Notes under the pieces: generated by a model
Database searches by the model: none
Told to the model about the DNA's origin: nothing
The model's input: the letters and a program-made list of their open reading frames with translations, nothing else
Assembly (NCBI GenBank): GCA_965214205.1
Contig: OZ243941.1
Location: 1,302,001-1,366,000 of the forward strand
DNA length: 64,000 nt
Origin: G963663315 sp965214205
Lineage (GTDB): Bacteria > Pseudomonadota > Gammaproteobacteria > Arenicellales > Poriferihabitantaceae
Direction: 5' to 3'
Translations under genes and position numbers: made by a program
Shown: positions 42,326 to 51,146 of the stretch, one piece after another
Layout of the letters: every line of letters starts with the position of its first letter
Position numbering within the stretch: the stretch's first letter is position 1

Positions 42326-43423
42326 TCAGGCAGGCAGTCTCTGATAACTGCCGTTGGTTTCGATAATCAGACCCTGTAACTCCATGTCGGTCAGAATGGA
42401 TGAAACCTGTTCCGCAGTCAATCCGCTTTGTTCGATTATCCGCTCCATCGAAACCGGGGCGTAGTCTATCAGGTTATACAACGGATTTTCATCCCCGGTT
42501 GTTTTTACGGATGGTTCCGTTTCGTTTCTGGCGCCGGACGGCAGGTTGCCGAAATGCCGCAGTTCTTCCAGAATGTCGGGAATCGACTCGACCAGTTTGG
42601 CGCCCTGCCTGATCAGGAAATGGCAGCCGCGGCTGGTCACGATATGAATGGACCCCGGAATGGCGAACACTTCGCGGCCCTGTTCCGCCGCCAGCCTGGC
42701 CGTGATCAGGCTGCCGCTGCGAATGCCGGCCTCGACTACCAGAGTACCCAGTGACAAACCGCTGATAATCCGGTTTCTCTGGGGGAAATTGCTCGGCAGG
42801 GGAGGGGCGCCGGGAGGGAATTCGGTCACGATGACCCCTTTTTCGGCGACCTCGTAGTATAGATTCCGGTTCGATTTCGGGTATATACGGTCGATACCGG
42901 CGCCGATGACGGCGACCGTGTGACCATTCCTTGAAAGGCAGCCCTGATGGGCCTGGCTGTCAATGCCCGAAGCCAGGCCGCTGGTGATGGTCAGCCCCGT
43001 ATCCGCCAGCTCCGCGGCGAAGGAAAAGGCGGTTCTTTTCCCGGAGGGGCTGGCGTTGCGGCTGCCGACTACCGCGAGTTGCGGGTTTTGCAGCAATTCG
43101 CTGTGGCCGTTGACGAACAGGCCGAGAGGCGGATTCGGGATCTCATTGAGCAGGGCCGGGAAACGTGGATCATTGAACCCGATATACTGGCATTGCAGGG
43201 ATTCCAGGGTTTCAAGGTTGCCTTCGATGACCGCGGCGCTGGCTTCGCCGGGCCGATCCAGGATAGCGGCTGTTTCGGCGCGGGTATGGATTCCGGCCCG
43301 GCGCAGGGTCTGTTCGCTGGCGTTGAACAGGGCCGACGGAGCGCCGAACCGGGTAATCAATTCCCGTTTGCGGGCAAGAGAAACGGATTTCAGATAGATC
43401 AGTGTCAGCCAATCCTTTAACAT
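42326..43423 (-). CDS. dprA: DNA-processing protein DprA
   Basis: 365 residues from the ATG at 43423 (MLKDWLTLIYLKSVSLARKR); the frame continues 34 codons upstream without homology. A SAM-like N-terminus, a Rossmann fold with the DprA signatures VVGSRNASPSGKRTAFSFAA, TITSGLASGIDSQAHQGCLS and VLPRN-like IYPKSNRNLYYEV, and a winged-helix-like C-terminus (MERIIEQSGLTAEQVSSILT). It loads RecA on incoming single-stranded DNA during transformation. First gene of dprA-smg-topA. Its start is separated by 144 bp from divergent hisB, the shared promoter region (TATACT near 43531 on the plus strand). Confidence 0.93.
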   Translation of the reverse strand: MLKDWLTLIYLKSVSLARKRELITRFGAPSALFNASEQTLRRAGIHTRAETAAILDRPGEASAAVIEGNLETLESLQCQYIGFNDPRFPALLNEIPNPPLGLFVNGHSELLQNPQLAVVGSRNASPSGKRTAFSFAAELADTGLTITSGLASGIDSQAHQGCLSRNGHTVAVIGAGIDRIYPKSNRNLYYEVAEKGVIVTEFPPGAPPLPSNFPQRNRIISGLSLGTLVVEAGIRSGSLITARLAAEQGREVFAIPGSIHIVTSRGCHFLIRQGAKLVESIPDILEELRHFGNLPSGARNETEPSVKTTGDENPLYNLIDYAPVSMERIIEQSGLTAEQVSSILTDMELQGLIIETNGSYQRLPA

Positions 43424-43567
43424 GATGCGAGCTCCCTGGTAGTTATTTCCCAGATTAGCACAACGCGGGAAATATTCAACCGCCGAACCGCAAAAAACCA
43501 ATGGTAAACGCGGATGCATACCCATATACTATACTCCGTATTATTTCTCCAGGCTTCACATTCCAAC

Positions 43568-44158
43568 ATGACCGACAGAACTGCCCAAGTCACCCGTACG
43601 ACCAGAGAAACGCAGGTCAGTATCAACCTGAATCTCGATGGTACCGGGAGGGCGCAATTTGATACCGGAGTTCCATTCCTCGAACACATGCTGGATCAGG
43701 TGGCGCGGCATGGCGTGATTGATCTTGAAATCACAGCCCGCGGCGACTTGCATATTGATGACCACCATACCGTGGAGGATATTGGAATCACCCTGGGACA
43801 GGCGATGGCGCAGGCGTTGGGCGACAAGAAGGGGATATCGCGTTACGGTCATTCTTACGTGCCTCTGGACGAAGCCCTGAGCCGGGTGGTTATTGATTTT
43901 TCCGGGAGACCCCTGCTGGTCAGCCATGTGGATTATCCAGACCGGAATATAGGCGGCTTCTCGACCGCCCTGATCCATGAGTTCTTTCAGGGTTTCTGCA
44001 ATCACGCGCTGGCCACCCTGCATATCGACAACTTGCGCGGCGAAAACTCGCATCATATCGCGGAAACGGTGTACAAGGCATTTGGCCGCGCGCTGCGCGG
44101 CGCCATTTCCCATGATTCCCGGATGGTTGGCGTACCTTCGACCAAAGGAGCGCTGTAG
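43568..44158 (+). CDS. hisB: imidazoleglycerol-phosphate dehydratase
   Basis: A monofunctional HisB of 196 residues from the ATG at 43568 (MTDRTAQVTRTTRETQVSIN). The manganese-binding histidine motifs are GVPFLEHMLDQVARHG, DLHIDDHHTVEDIGITLGQA and LRGENSHHIAETVYKAFGRA. It converts imidazole glycerol phosphate to imidazole acetol phosphate. Unlike enterobacteria it lacks the fused histidinol phosphatase domain. First gene of hisBHAFI; hisG, hisD and hisC are not here. Confidence 0.95.
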   Translation: MTDRTAQVTRTTRETQVSINLNLDGTGRAQFDTGVPFLEHMLDQVARHGVIDLEITARGDLHIDDHHTVEDIGITLGQAMAQALGDKKGISRYGHSYVPLDEALSRVVIDFSGRPLLVSHVDYPDRNIGGFSTALIHEFFQGFCNHALATLHIDNLRGENSHHIAETVYKAFGRALRGAISHDSRMVGVPSTKGAL

Positions 44159-44196
44159 GCGGATTGCCGGATTTTTCGTCACGTTGTCATGTTGCC

Positions 44197-44853
44197 ATGA
44201 ACAGGATAGTCATTGTTGACCTCGGCGCCGGTAACCTGAGATCGGTCAGCAATGCGGTTGCCTGTGTCGGTCCGGGTCATGATGTCAGGATAACCGCGAA
44301 TCCCGAAGAGATTGCGGCCGCCGATTATCTGATATTGCCCGGACAGGGGGCGATCGGCGCCTGGATCAGGCAAATCAATCGCGACCCGGTACTGGAGCAT
44401 GTGGTCCGGAAACGTCTCGGCGAGGGCCCGGCGTTGGGTATTTGCCTGGGATTGCAGGCGCTCTACGGCGCCAGCGAAGAAAATCAGGGTACCCGTGGAC
44501 TGGATATCCTGAAGGGCCGGGTCCGGCATTTTTCGAGTCACGGGCAGCATCAATCGGCCACCCCCTCGCAGCGGTTGAAAATTCCGCACATGGGATGGAA
44601 CACGGTTTCGATTGTCAATGACCATCCGCTATGGCATGGCATCGAAGACGGCGAACGTTTCTATTTCGTGCACAGTTACTATGTGGAAAGTGATGACCGG
44701 AGCCAGATTGCCGGTGAATGCGGGTATGGCAACCGTTTCACGGCCGCCGCCGCTCATGAAAATCTGTTCGCAACCCAGTTTCATCCCGAGAAGAGCCAGC
44801 GCGCCGGACTGAAACTCCTGAAAAACTTCCTGAACTGGAACGGGGTCGTCTAG
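44197..44853 (+). CDS. hisH: imidazole glycerol phosphate synthase glutaminase subunit
   Basis: 218 residues from the ATG at 44197 (MNRIVIVDLGAGNLRSVSNA). Class I glutamine amidotransferase: oxyanion strand LPGQGAIGAW, nucleophile cysteine in GPALGICLGLQALYGASEEN, and histidine/glutamate in FATQFHPEKSQRAG. It supplies ammonia to HisF, encoded two genes on. Note the long His-Gly-Gln segment SSHGQHQSATPSQRLKIPHM before the second half. It ends 2 bp before hisA. Confidence 0.95.
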   Translation: MNRIVIVDLGAGNLRSVSNAVACVGPGHDVRITANPEEIAAADYLILPGQGAIGAWIRQINRDPVLEHVVRKRLGEGPALGICLGLQALYGASEENQGTRGLDILKGRVRHFSSHGQHQSATPSQRLKIPHMGWNTVSIVNDHPLWHGIEDGERFYFVHSYYVESDDRSQIAGECGYGNRFTAAAAHENLFATQFHPEKSQRAGLKLLKNFLNWNGVV

Positions 44854-44855
44854 TC

Positions 44856-45611
44856 ATGCTGTTGATCCCGGCAATTGATATCAAGGATGGCAAGTGTGTG
44901 AGGCTGCGTCAGGGTGATATGAATCAATCCACGGTATTTTCCAATGATCCGGTATCCATGGCGGCCCGGTGGGTGGATGAGGGCGCGAGGCGGCTTCATA
45001 TTGTCGATCTGGACGGCGCCCTGGCCGGGGAGCCCGTAAACGCGGACCTGATTCACCTGATTGCGGAAAATCACCCGGATGTCCCGGTCCAGGTCGGGGG
45101 GGGCATTCGCAATGAAGATACGGTCGAGATCTATATTCAGGCCGGAGTGCGCTATGTCATTATCGGCACCCAGGCGATCCGGGAACCCCACCTGATCAGT
45201 GATCTGTGCGCCGGGTTTCCGACCCATGTGATCGTGGGCCTCGATGCCCGCGACGGGAAAATCGCGATTGAGGGCTGGTCCAGGCTGTCCCGGCATGATG
45301 CGGTGGACATGGCCCGGCGTTTTGACTCGGATGGCGTGGAAGCGATCATCTATACCGATATCGCCAGAGACGGCATGATGGGGGGGGTCAATATCGAGGC
45401 CACGGTGGAGTTGGCCCAGGCGGTGAATATCCCGGTGATCGCCTCCGGGGGGATCCACAATATAGAGAACGTCAAAAAACTGGCCGAGGCCTCTGGGTCC
45501 GGTATTGTCGGGGCCATTACCGGTCGGGCGATTTACGAGGGCACGCTTGATTTTGCCGAGGGTCAGAAAGTGGCGGACGAACTGTCCGTTGAAAGCAGTT
45601 ACGGCCTTTAG
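44856..45611 (+). CDS. hisA: phosphoribosylformimino-AICAR-phosphate isomerase HisA
   Basis: A 251-residue TIM barrel with half-barrel repeats. MLLIPAIDIKDGKCVRLRQG holds the first catalytic Asp, VGGGIRNEDTVEIYI the N-terminal phosphate loop, YTDIARDGMMGGVNIEATVE the second Asp, and IASGGIHNIENV the second phosphate loop. It performs the Amadori isomerisation in histidine synthesis. Close spacing on both sides (2 bp, 15 bp) supports one transcript. Confidence 0.95.
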   Translation: MLLIPAIDIKDGKCVRLRQGDMNQSTVFSNDPVSMAARWVDEGARRLHIVDLDGALAGEPVNADLIHLIAENHPDVPVQVGGGIRNEDTVEIYIQAGVRYVIIGTQAIREPHLISDLCAGFPTHVIVGLDARDGKIAIEGWSRLSRHDAVDMARRFDSDGVEAIIYTDIARDGMMGGVNIEATVELAQAVNIPVIASGGIHNIENVKKLAEASGSGIVGAITGRAIYEGTLDFAEGQKVADELSVESSYGL

Positions 45612-45626
45612 ACCGGGTGTGGATTG

Positions 45627-46394
45627 ATGGCTCTGGCCAAACGCATTATCCCTTGTCTGGATATCGATAACGGGCGGGTGGTGAAAGGTATCCGGTTCGT
45701 CGATATCCGGGACGCCGGGGACCCGGTGGAAGTGGCGCGCCGGTATGACAGACAAGGCGCGGACGAAATCACCTTTCTCGATATTACCGCGAGTTCCGAT
45801 GACCGCGACACCATTTTACATGTGGTCGAACAGGTGGCCAGCCAGGTCTTTATTCCGCTCACGGTGGGCGGCGGGATTCGTACACTGGAGGATATACGCC
45901 GTATATTGAATGCCGGCGCCGACAAGGTCTCGATCAATACCACCGCGGTCCGGAATCCGGATTTCATCCGGCAGGCCAGTGATCATTTCGGCAACCAGTG
46001 TATTGTGGTGGCGATTGACGCGAAACAGGTTCCCGGCATCCCGAAATGGGAGATTTATACTCATGGCGGCCGTAATGCCACCGGGCTTGACGCGATCGCA
46101 TGGTCTGAGAAAATGGTCCGCTTCGGCGCCGGGGAATTGCTGGTTACCAGTATGGATCGGGATGGCACCAGAAACGGCTTCGATCTCGCCCTGATGAAGA
46201 AAATCACGGCGGCTGTTTCGGTTCCCGTGATTGCCTCCGGGGGGGTGGGAACCCTGGATCATCTCGCGGATGGGGTGCTGGAAGGCGGGGCCGACGCGGC
46301 GCTGGCCGCGAGCATATTTCATTACGGTGAATATACGGTTGAACAGGCCAAGAAGCGTATGGCGGACCGGGGTATCGAGGTCAGATGGGTATGA
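45627..46394 (+). CDS. hisF: imidazole glycerol phosphate synthase cyclase subunit
   Basis: 255 residues from the ATG at 45627 (MALAKRIIPCLDIDNGRVVK). TIM barrel paralogous to HisA: catalytic Asp in CLDIDNGRVVKG and in TSMDRDGTRNGFDL, phosphate loops VGGGIRTLEDIRRIL and IASGGVGTLDHLADGV. With HisH it makes IGP and AICAR. It lies 15 bp after hisA. Confidence 0.95.
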   Translation: MALAKRIIPCLDIDNGRVVKGIRFVDIRDAGDPVEVARRYDRQGADEITFLDITASSDDRDTILHVVEQVASQVFIPLTVGGGIRTLEDIRRILNAGADKVSINTTAVRNPDFIRQASDHFGNQCIVVAIDAKQVPGIPKWEIYTHGGRNATGLDAIAWSEKMVRFGAGELLVTSMDRDGTRNGFDLALMKKITAAVSVPVIASGGVGTLDHLADGVLEGGADAALAASIFHYGEYTVEQAKKRMADRGIEVRWV

Positions 46395-46416
46395 TGAAAT
46401 GACAGAGGGGTTATTG

Positions 46417-46821
46417 ATGAATTCAGCGCTGGATCAAATCAAATGGAATCAGGACGGACTGGCGCCAGCGATCGCTCAGGAGCACGATACCGGCAGGGTA
46501 TTGATGGTGGCCTGGATGAATCGCCAGGCATTGCAGGCGACGCTGGAAGAGGGCCGGGCGGTCTACTTCTCCAGGTCCAGACAGAAATTATGGAGAAAGG
46601 GGGAGGAATCCGGCCATGTCCAGTTGGTAAAGGAAATCCGGATTGATTGTGACGCCGATGTGGTGTTGATGCAGGTCGAGCAGATCGGCGGCATTGCCTG
46701 TCATACCGGACGCCACAACTGTTTCTACCAGCGCTATCAGGATGGGAAATGGATTGAAGTCGAGCCGGTATTGAAAGACCCGTCCGACATTTACCGCTCC
46801 GCCGCCGACCCTTCCGGATGA
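46417..46821 (+). CDS. hisI: phosphoribosyl-AMP cyclohydrolase
   Basis: 134 residues from the ATG at 46417 (MNSALDQIKWNQDGLAPAIA), preceded by AGAGGGG; an ATG at 46399 is in frame but has no ribosome site. Zinc and magnesium motifs are KLWRKGEESGHVQLVKEIRI (W-R-K-G-E-x-S-G), IDCDADVVLMQVEQIGGIAC (D-x-D-x-D) and CHTGRHNCFYQ. It opens the purine ring of PR-AMP. It is HisI only: no HisE pyrophosphohydrolase domain or separate hisE follows, although hisE commonly lies here before tatA. Confidence 0.95.
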   Translation: MNSALDQIKWNQDGLAPAIAQEHDTGRVLMVAWMNRQALQATLEEGRAVYFSRSRQKLWRKGEESGHVQLVKEIRIDCDADVVLMQVEQIGGIACHTGRHNCFYQRYQDGKWIEVEPVLKDPSDIYRSAADPSG

Positions 46822-46998
46822 AAAAAACGCCCGCGCAAATTGGGTTTCCCGTGGAATCAGTGTATCATCGGGTATGACAGGTTTTGGCAGTTGGCCAGGG
46901 TCTGTCAGTTGAATATGGTTCGGGCAGTCCCATATTCACGGCTTTCATCTTGTTGTGAATACGTCACAGAAATTAATTAACCTGCGTGGAGAGTTGTT

Positions 46999-47265
46999 AT
47001 GTTTGGTCCTGGTGGAATCAGTCCGGTTCAGTTGTTGATCATCCTGGTGATCGTTCTATTGATTTTCGGTACTAAAAAGTTAAGGAATCTGGGTGGTGAT
47101 CTTGGCGGCGCGATCAAGGGGTTCAAGAAGGCGGTAAAGGAAGAGGACCCGGATACGGAATCCGTTCCGGAGGCTGACCAGATTGAAGAGGCTGTCGCTG
47201 AGGCCGAGGCCGTGGAGGAAGAACCCGTCGCCCGGAAACAGAAAGCCAAAGCAAAGAAAGCCTGA
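46999..47265 (+). CDS. tatA: Sec-independent protein translocase subunit TatA
   Basis: 88 residues. One N-terminal membrane helix (ISPVQLLIILVIVLLIFGTK) followed by the hinge FGTKKLRNLGGDLGGAIKGF and an amphipathic helix, the TatA signature. The acidic tail ends in KQKAKAKKA. A good ribosome site (GGAGAG) precedes it. It oligomerises to form the twin-arginine pore with TatBC. The 177 bp between hisI and tatA hold no other gene. Confidence 0.93.
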   Translation: MFGPGGISPVQLLIILVIVLLIFGTKKLRNLGGDLGGAIKGFKKAVKEEDPDTESVPEADQIEEAVAEAEAVEEEPVARKQKAKAKKA

Positions 47266-47281
47266 CCCTGATCCAGGCCTC

Positions 47282-47315
47282 GATATCTGATGTTTGATGA
47301 TATCTGATGTTTGAT
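47282..47315 (+). repeat. 17-bp tandem duplication across the tatB start codon
   Basis: GATATCTGATGTTTGAT occurs twice, back to back (47282-47298 and 47299-47315). Both copies contain ATG. The first opens a 5-codon frame MFDDI whose TGA overlaps the second ATG, which is the tatB start. Confidence 0.9.
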
Positions 47316-47909
47316 ATTGGATTCTGGGAGATGGCGTTTATTGGCGCCGTTGCCCTGGTCGTCATCGGGCCGGAAAGACTGCCCGGGGTTGCCCGCACCA
47401 CAGGTCATTGGGTGGGCAAGGGGCGCCGTATGCTGAACGAGGTCAAGTCCGATATCAAAAGGGAGGTCCGGGAACAGGAACTGCAGGAACTGAAAGACTT
47501 GAAACAGGAGTTGGGTTCGGTTGCGAGTGATATCAAGAAAGCGTCGGGTGATATCAAGAAAGTGACTGATACCAAGGATGTGCTTGGACTCAAGGAGACA
47601 GGAGACGAGATCAGGCAATCCGTAGACGACGTTTCAACCGAGCTGAAACAGGCCGGCGCTGAAGTCAAGCCGGCGAAAAAAGCGGCGAACAAAAAACCCG
47701 CCACGAAAAAGACGGCGGCGAAGAAGGCGGCGGTAAAGAAGACCACTGCGAAAAAGGCAACGGCTAAAAAGAAAGTCACCAAAAAGGCAACTACGAAAAA
47801 GACCGCCGCGAAAAAAACAACGCCCGGAAGGGCGGCAAAGAAAGCACCAGCCACAAAAGCGGCGAAGAAGAAAGTCGCCGCGAAAAAGACAGACAATGGC
47901 GGATACTGA
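47307..47909 (+). CDS. tatB: Sec-independent protein translocase subunit TatB
   Basis: 200 residues. The N-terminal helix MFDIGFWEMAFIGAVALVVI with GPERLP(G) is the TatB signature (G-P-E-x-L-P). After an amphipathic region (EVREQELQELKDLKQELGSV) comes a tail of about 75 residues made almost only of K, A and T (KKAAVKKTTAKKATAKKKVT), much longer and more basic than in typical TatB. It receives twin-arginine substrates together with TatC. It overlaps tatC by 14 bp. The start follows a tandem duplication. Confidence 0.9.
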   Translation: MFDIGFWEMAFIGAVALVVIGPERLPGVARTTGHWVGKGRRMLNEVKSDIKREVREQELQELKDLKQELGSVASDIKKASGDIKKVTDTKDVLGLKETGDEIRQSVDDVSTELKQAGAEVKPAKKAANKKPATKKTAAKKAAVKKTTAKKATAKKKVTKKATTKKTAAKKTTPGRAAKKAPATKAAKKKVAAKKTDNGGY

Positions 47910-48690
47910 ATCCAACCAGACTGCTGACGGGCAACAGGAGACGCTGGTCACCCACTTGCTTGAGCTGCGCGACCGCTTGTTGCGGGGCATTTTTTCCGTA
48001 CTGGTCTTTTTTATCATACTCGCGCCATTCGCCAATACCCTTTATGAGGTACTTGCGCGTCCGTTGATGAGCGCCTTGCCTGAAGGCAACAGCATGATTT
48101 CGACCGAGCCTCACGGGCCATTCTTCGTGCCGTTCAAATTCGCGTTTGCCTGTGCCTGTGCGCTGGCCGTGCCTTATCTGCTTTATCAGTTGTGGGCGTT
48201 TGTCGCGCCCGGTCTGTACAAGAACGAAAAGAAACTGGTGATGCCGTTGTTGTTGTCCAGTAGCGTTTTGTTCTATCTCGGCATCCTGTTTTCCTATTTT
48301 GCGGTTTTCCCCATCATATTCCAGTTTTTCGCCAACACGGCCCCGGAAGGGGTTGCGGTAATGACGGATATCAACTCCTACCTCAGTTTCGTCATCAAAT
48401 TGTTCTTTGCGTTTGGTCTGGCGTTTGAAGTCCCGGTCGCCACCGTGCTGGTGGTCTACATGGGAATAACGGATGAAAAAAGCCTGGCTAAAAAGCGGCC
48501 TTACATTATCGTCGCGGCGTTTGTGATCGGCATGTTGCTGACGCCCCCCGATGTTTTCTCGCAAACGCTGCTCGCGCTTCCGGTATGGATCCTGTTTGAG
48601 CTGGGGTTGTACTGTTGCCGGTTCATGAAAAACCGGACGCAGACGCCGACACTCAAATGGAATAAATCATCAACATCTGACGACGCCTGA
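47896..48690 (+). CDS. tatC: Sec-independent protein translocase subunit TatC
   Basis: 264 residues with six membrane helices. The N-terminal motif QETLVTHLLELRDRLLRGIF (H-L-x-E-L-R-x-R) binds the twin-arginine signal, and FVAPGLYKNEKK is the conserved loop (F-x-x-P-G-L-x-x-x-E). TDINSYLSFVIKLFFAFGLAFEVPV is typical. It completes tatABC. The stop is 9 bp before the amidase gene. Confidence 0.95.
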   Translation: MADTESNQTADGQQETLVTHLLELRDRLLRGIFSVLVFFIILAPFANTLYEVLARPLMSALPEGNSMISTEPHGPFFVPFKFAFACACALAVPYLLYQLWAFVAPGLYKNEKKLVMPLLLSSSVLFYLGILFSYFAVFPIIFQFFANTAPEGVAVMTDINSYLSFVIKLFFAFGLAFEVPVATVLVVYMGITDEKSLAKKRPYIIVAAFVIGMLLTPPDVFSQTLLALPVWILFELGLYCCRFMKNRTQTPTLKWNKSSTSDDA

Positions 48691-48699
48691 TCCGTCAAC

Positions 48700-50121
48700 A
48701 TGTCCGATCTGCATTATCTTTCCGCCGCCGGGGGACTGAAACTGTTGCGGTCGGGGGCCTTGTCTCCGGTTGAATGGATGGCAGCGACGATTGAAAGAGC
48801 GGAGCGGATCGGGCCGTTAATCAATCCGTTTGCGGACCGGTATTTTGATCAGGCCATGGAAAACGCGAAACGTTCCGAGGCGCGTTACCTGAAGGGCAAT
48901 CCCCGGCGGCTCGAAGGCGTTCCATTAGTGGTGAAGGATTCGTCCGCGATCAAGGGTATCCGGGCGACCGTCGGTTCATTGTTCAACGCCGACCGGATTG
49001 ACCGGCATACGGACCCCGCCGTTGAGCGGCTGCTGCGCGCCGGAGCGAACTTTTTTGCCCGCAGTACCTGCCCGGAATTCTGCTGGTTGTTTACCTGCCA
49101 TTCGAGAATGTGGGGAGTAACGCGCAACCCCTGGCGTCCGGACATCACGCCCGGCGGGTCTTCCGGCGGCTCGGCGGCCGCGTTGGCCGCGGGGGCGGCC
49201 ACAATCGCCACGGGCAGTGACAGCACCGGCTCCATTCGCCAGCCCGCCGCGCAGTGCGGCGTGGTCGGGTTCAAGGCTCCTTACGGCAGGAATCCACTGG
49301 ATCACGCGTCTTCGTTTCATCCTTATGTCGGCGTCGGTCCGATGGCCCGCAGTGTGGAGGATGCCGCATTGATGCAAAACGTCATGTCCGGGCCTCATCC
49401 GCTGGATCATTGCTCCATTCGTAACAAACTCACCATTCCGGCCACTCTGGGCGAGGTAAAGGGGTTGAAGATCGCGTATTCGATGGATCTGGGACATTAC
49501 CATGTGATTGATGAGGTCAAGCGCGAAACCCGGGCCGCGCTGGATGCGCTCCGTGAGGCTGGGGCGGAGGTGACGGAAGTGAAAATAGATTGGGCCAGTG
49601 AAGCGATCCGGCTGGCCCATCTTGGCGAGGAATTCATGTTTTCCGGGCGGTTGCAGGAGGCCGTCTCCAGACATGGCGACCTGATCAGCGACTATGTTCC
49701 CGAGCTTCTGGAAACCGCGTTGTCGGCGACTGCGGATGATTGCCGGAGAGCTCTGGATGTCGCCGGTGAAGTCTGGTTCCGGTATATGGGGCCATTGTTT
49801 CGCGAGCGCCATGCGCTGATTACTCCGGGCGTGTCCTGCCCGCGGGTACCGGCGGAGAACTGGCAGAAACAGACTCTCGCGGTTGGCGAGCGCCGGATCA
49901 CTGATACGGATACCGCGATGACCGCCCTGTTCAATATGTTCAACCGTTGCGCGGTTCTCAGCGTACCGGCCGGCCTGACCGATGACGGGTTGCCGGTCGG
50001 TATCCAGATTATAAGCCGGCCATACAACGACGTGACCGCGTTTCATATCGGGCAGGCTATTGAGCAGCGCCGCCCCTGGCTGGATTGCGCGGAACGCCGC
50101 CCAGTCATTCCCGGGCTTTGA
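48700..50121 (+). CDS. amidase signature family hydrolase
   Basis: 473 residues. The Ser-cisSer-Lys triad is visible: Lys in PLVVKDSSAIKG, then the glycine/serine motif DITPGGSSGGSAAALAAGAA with the cis-Ser, and the nucleophile Ser in IATGSDSTGSIRQPAAQCGV. It hydrolyses an amide or acylated amine in the cytoplasm; substrate unknown. There is no clear ribosome site before the ATG at 48700, which lies 9 bp after tatC, so translation may be coupled. It is convergent with the peptide-type ABC importer, whose imported compound could be the substrate. Confidence 0.88.
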   Translation: MSDLHYLSAAGGLKLLRSGALSPVEWMAATIERAERIGPLINPFADRYFDQAMENAKRSEARYLKGNPRRLEGVPLVVKDSSAIKGIRATVGSLFNADRIDRHTDPAVERLLRAGANFFARSTCPEFCWLFTCHSRMWGVTRNPWRPDITPGGSSGGSAAALAAGAATIATGSDSTGSIRQPAAQCGVVGFKAPYGRNPLDHASSFHPYVGVGPMARSVEDAALMQNVMSGPHPLDHCSIRNKLTIPATLGEVKGLKIAYSMDLGHYHVIDEVKRETRAALDALREAGAEVTEVKIDWASEAIRLAHLGEEFMFSGRLQEAVSRHGDLISDYVPELLETALSATADDCRRALDVAGEVWFRYMGPLFRERHALITPGVSCPRVPAENWQKQTLAVGERRITDTDTAMTALFNMFNRCAVLSVPAGLTDDGLPVGIQIISRPYNDVTAFHIGQAIEQRRPWLDCAERRPVIPGL

Positions 50122-50156
50122 CATTCCCTCCCCGGAGTCGGTTCCGGGCAGGGGCT

Positions 50157-51146
50157 TTATTCGGCGCCGGCGGTTCTCGGAAAATGGCAGTGATAGTGGT
50201 GATTGCCGCTGTCCGGACGGATCGCCGGGAACTCACGACGGCAGCGCTCGTCCACGAACGGACAGCGTGGATGGAACTCGCATCCCGGCGGCCGGTTGAC
50301 CAGACTCGGGATTTCGCCCTGTAATTCGAGACGATCAGTACGGGCGTCCGGGTCCGGTTTATGATTGGCCGAAAGCAGGGCCAGTGTGTAGGGATGCCGC
50401 GGCTGTTCGAAAATAGTCCGTGTCGGACCTTCCTCAAGCACTCGGCCGAGGTACATGATTCCCATCCGGTCCGTAATATGTCTGACCACATTCAGGTTGT
50501 GCGTGATCACCAGAATGCTCAGGCCCAACTCGTCCTGCAGCCTGCCCAGTAGATTCAGTATCTCCCCCTGTATCGACACATCCAGACCAGCGGTGGGTTC
50601 ATCCGCCACGATCAGCCTGGGGTTGAGCGCGATCGCCCTGGCCACACCGACCCGGCGCGCCTGGCCGCCGCTCAACTGATGGGGGTAGTGATTGGCGAAA
50701 TACTTGTTCAGTCCGACCAGATCAAGCAGGCGGGATACTTCGAGCGACAGGTCACGGTCTCTGAAACCATGAATCCTGAACGGTTCGGCCAGCAGTGAGC
50801 GAACGGTCATACGGGGGCTCAGCGAACCGACCGGGTCCTGAAACATCGTGCCAACGCGCTGTCGAAAGTGGCGAGTCTGTCGTTTCGACATGGCCGTCAA
50901 CTCAATACCGTCAAACCGGACCCGGCCCCGGTGCGGTCTTACCAGTCCGATAATGGAACGCGCCAGAGTTGTTTTTCCGGAGCCGCTTTCGCCCACCAGA
51001 CCATAAGTCTGGCCTTCTTCTATTGTCAGCGAGACATCCTGCACCACATCCACATACGGGTTCCGGACGCCATGGACCAGCGCGTTCAGAGTGGATCGCG
51101 TACGAAAGCGTACCCGGACCTCCTCAAGCTGCAGGAGCGGTTTCAT
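50157..51146 (-). CDS. Dpp/Opp-type ABC transporter ATP-binding protein (DppF-like)
   Basis: 329 residues from the ATG at 51146 (MKPLLQLEEVRVRFRTRSTL); earlier frame codons overlap the upstream gene. Walker A GLVGESGSGKTTLARSIIG, signature LSGGQARRVGVARAIALNPR, Walker B LIVADEPTAGLDV. The C-terminal oligopeptide-transporter cysteine motif is PPGCEFHPRCPF...C. Last gene of the leftward operon dppB-C-D-F, overlapping DppD by 4 bp. Confidence 0.92.
   Translation of the reverse strand: MKPLLQLEEVRVRFRTRSTLNALVHGVRNPYVDVVQDVSLTIEEGQTYGLVGESGSGKTTLARSIIGLVRPHRGRVRFDGIELTAMSKRQTRHFRQRVGTMFQDPVGSLSPRMTVRSLLAEPFRIHGFRDRDLSLEVSRLLDLVGLNKYFANHYPHQLSGGQARRVGVARAIALNPRLIVADEPTAGLDVSIQGEILNLLGRLQDELGLSILVITHNLNVVRHITDRMGIMYLGRVLEEGPTRTIFEQPRHPYTLALLSANHKPDPDARTDRLELQGEIPSLVNRPPGCEFHPRCPFVDERCRREFPAIRPDSGNHHYHCHFPRTAGAE

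Noticed and set aside
47405..47896. 163-codon minus-strand frame opposite tatB, rich in A, F and V
   Set aside because: It is the antisense of the K/A/T repeat tail and the tatB helices; composition follows from the repeat, and tatB is certain.
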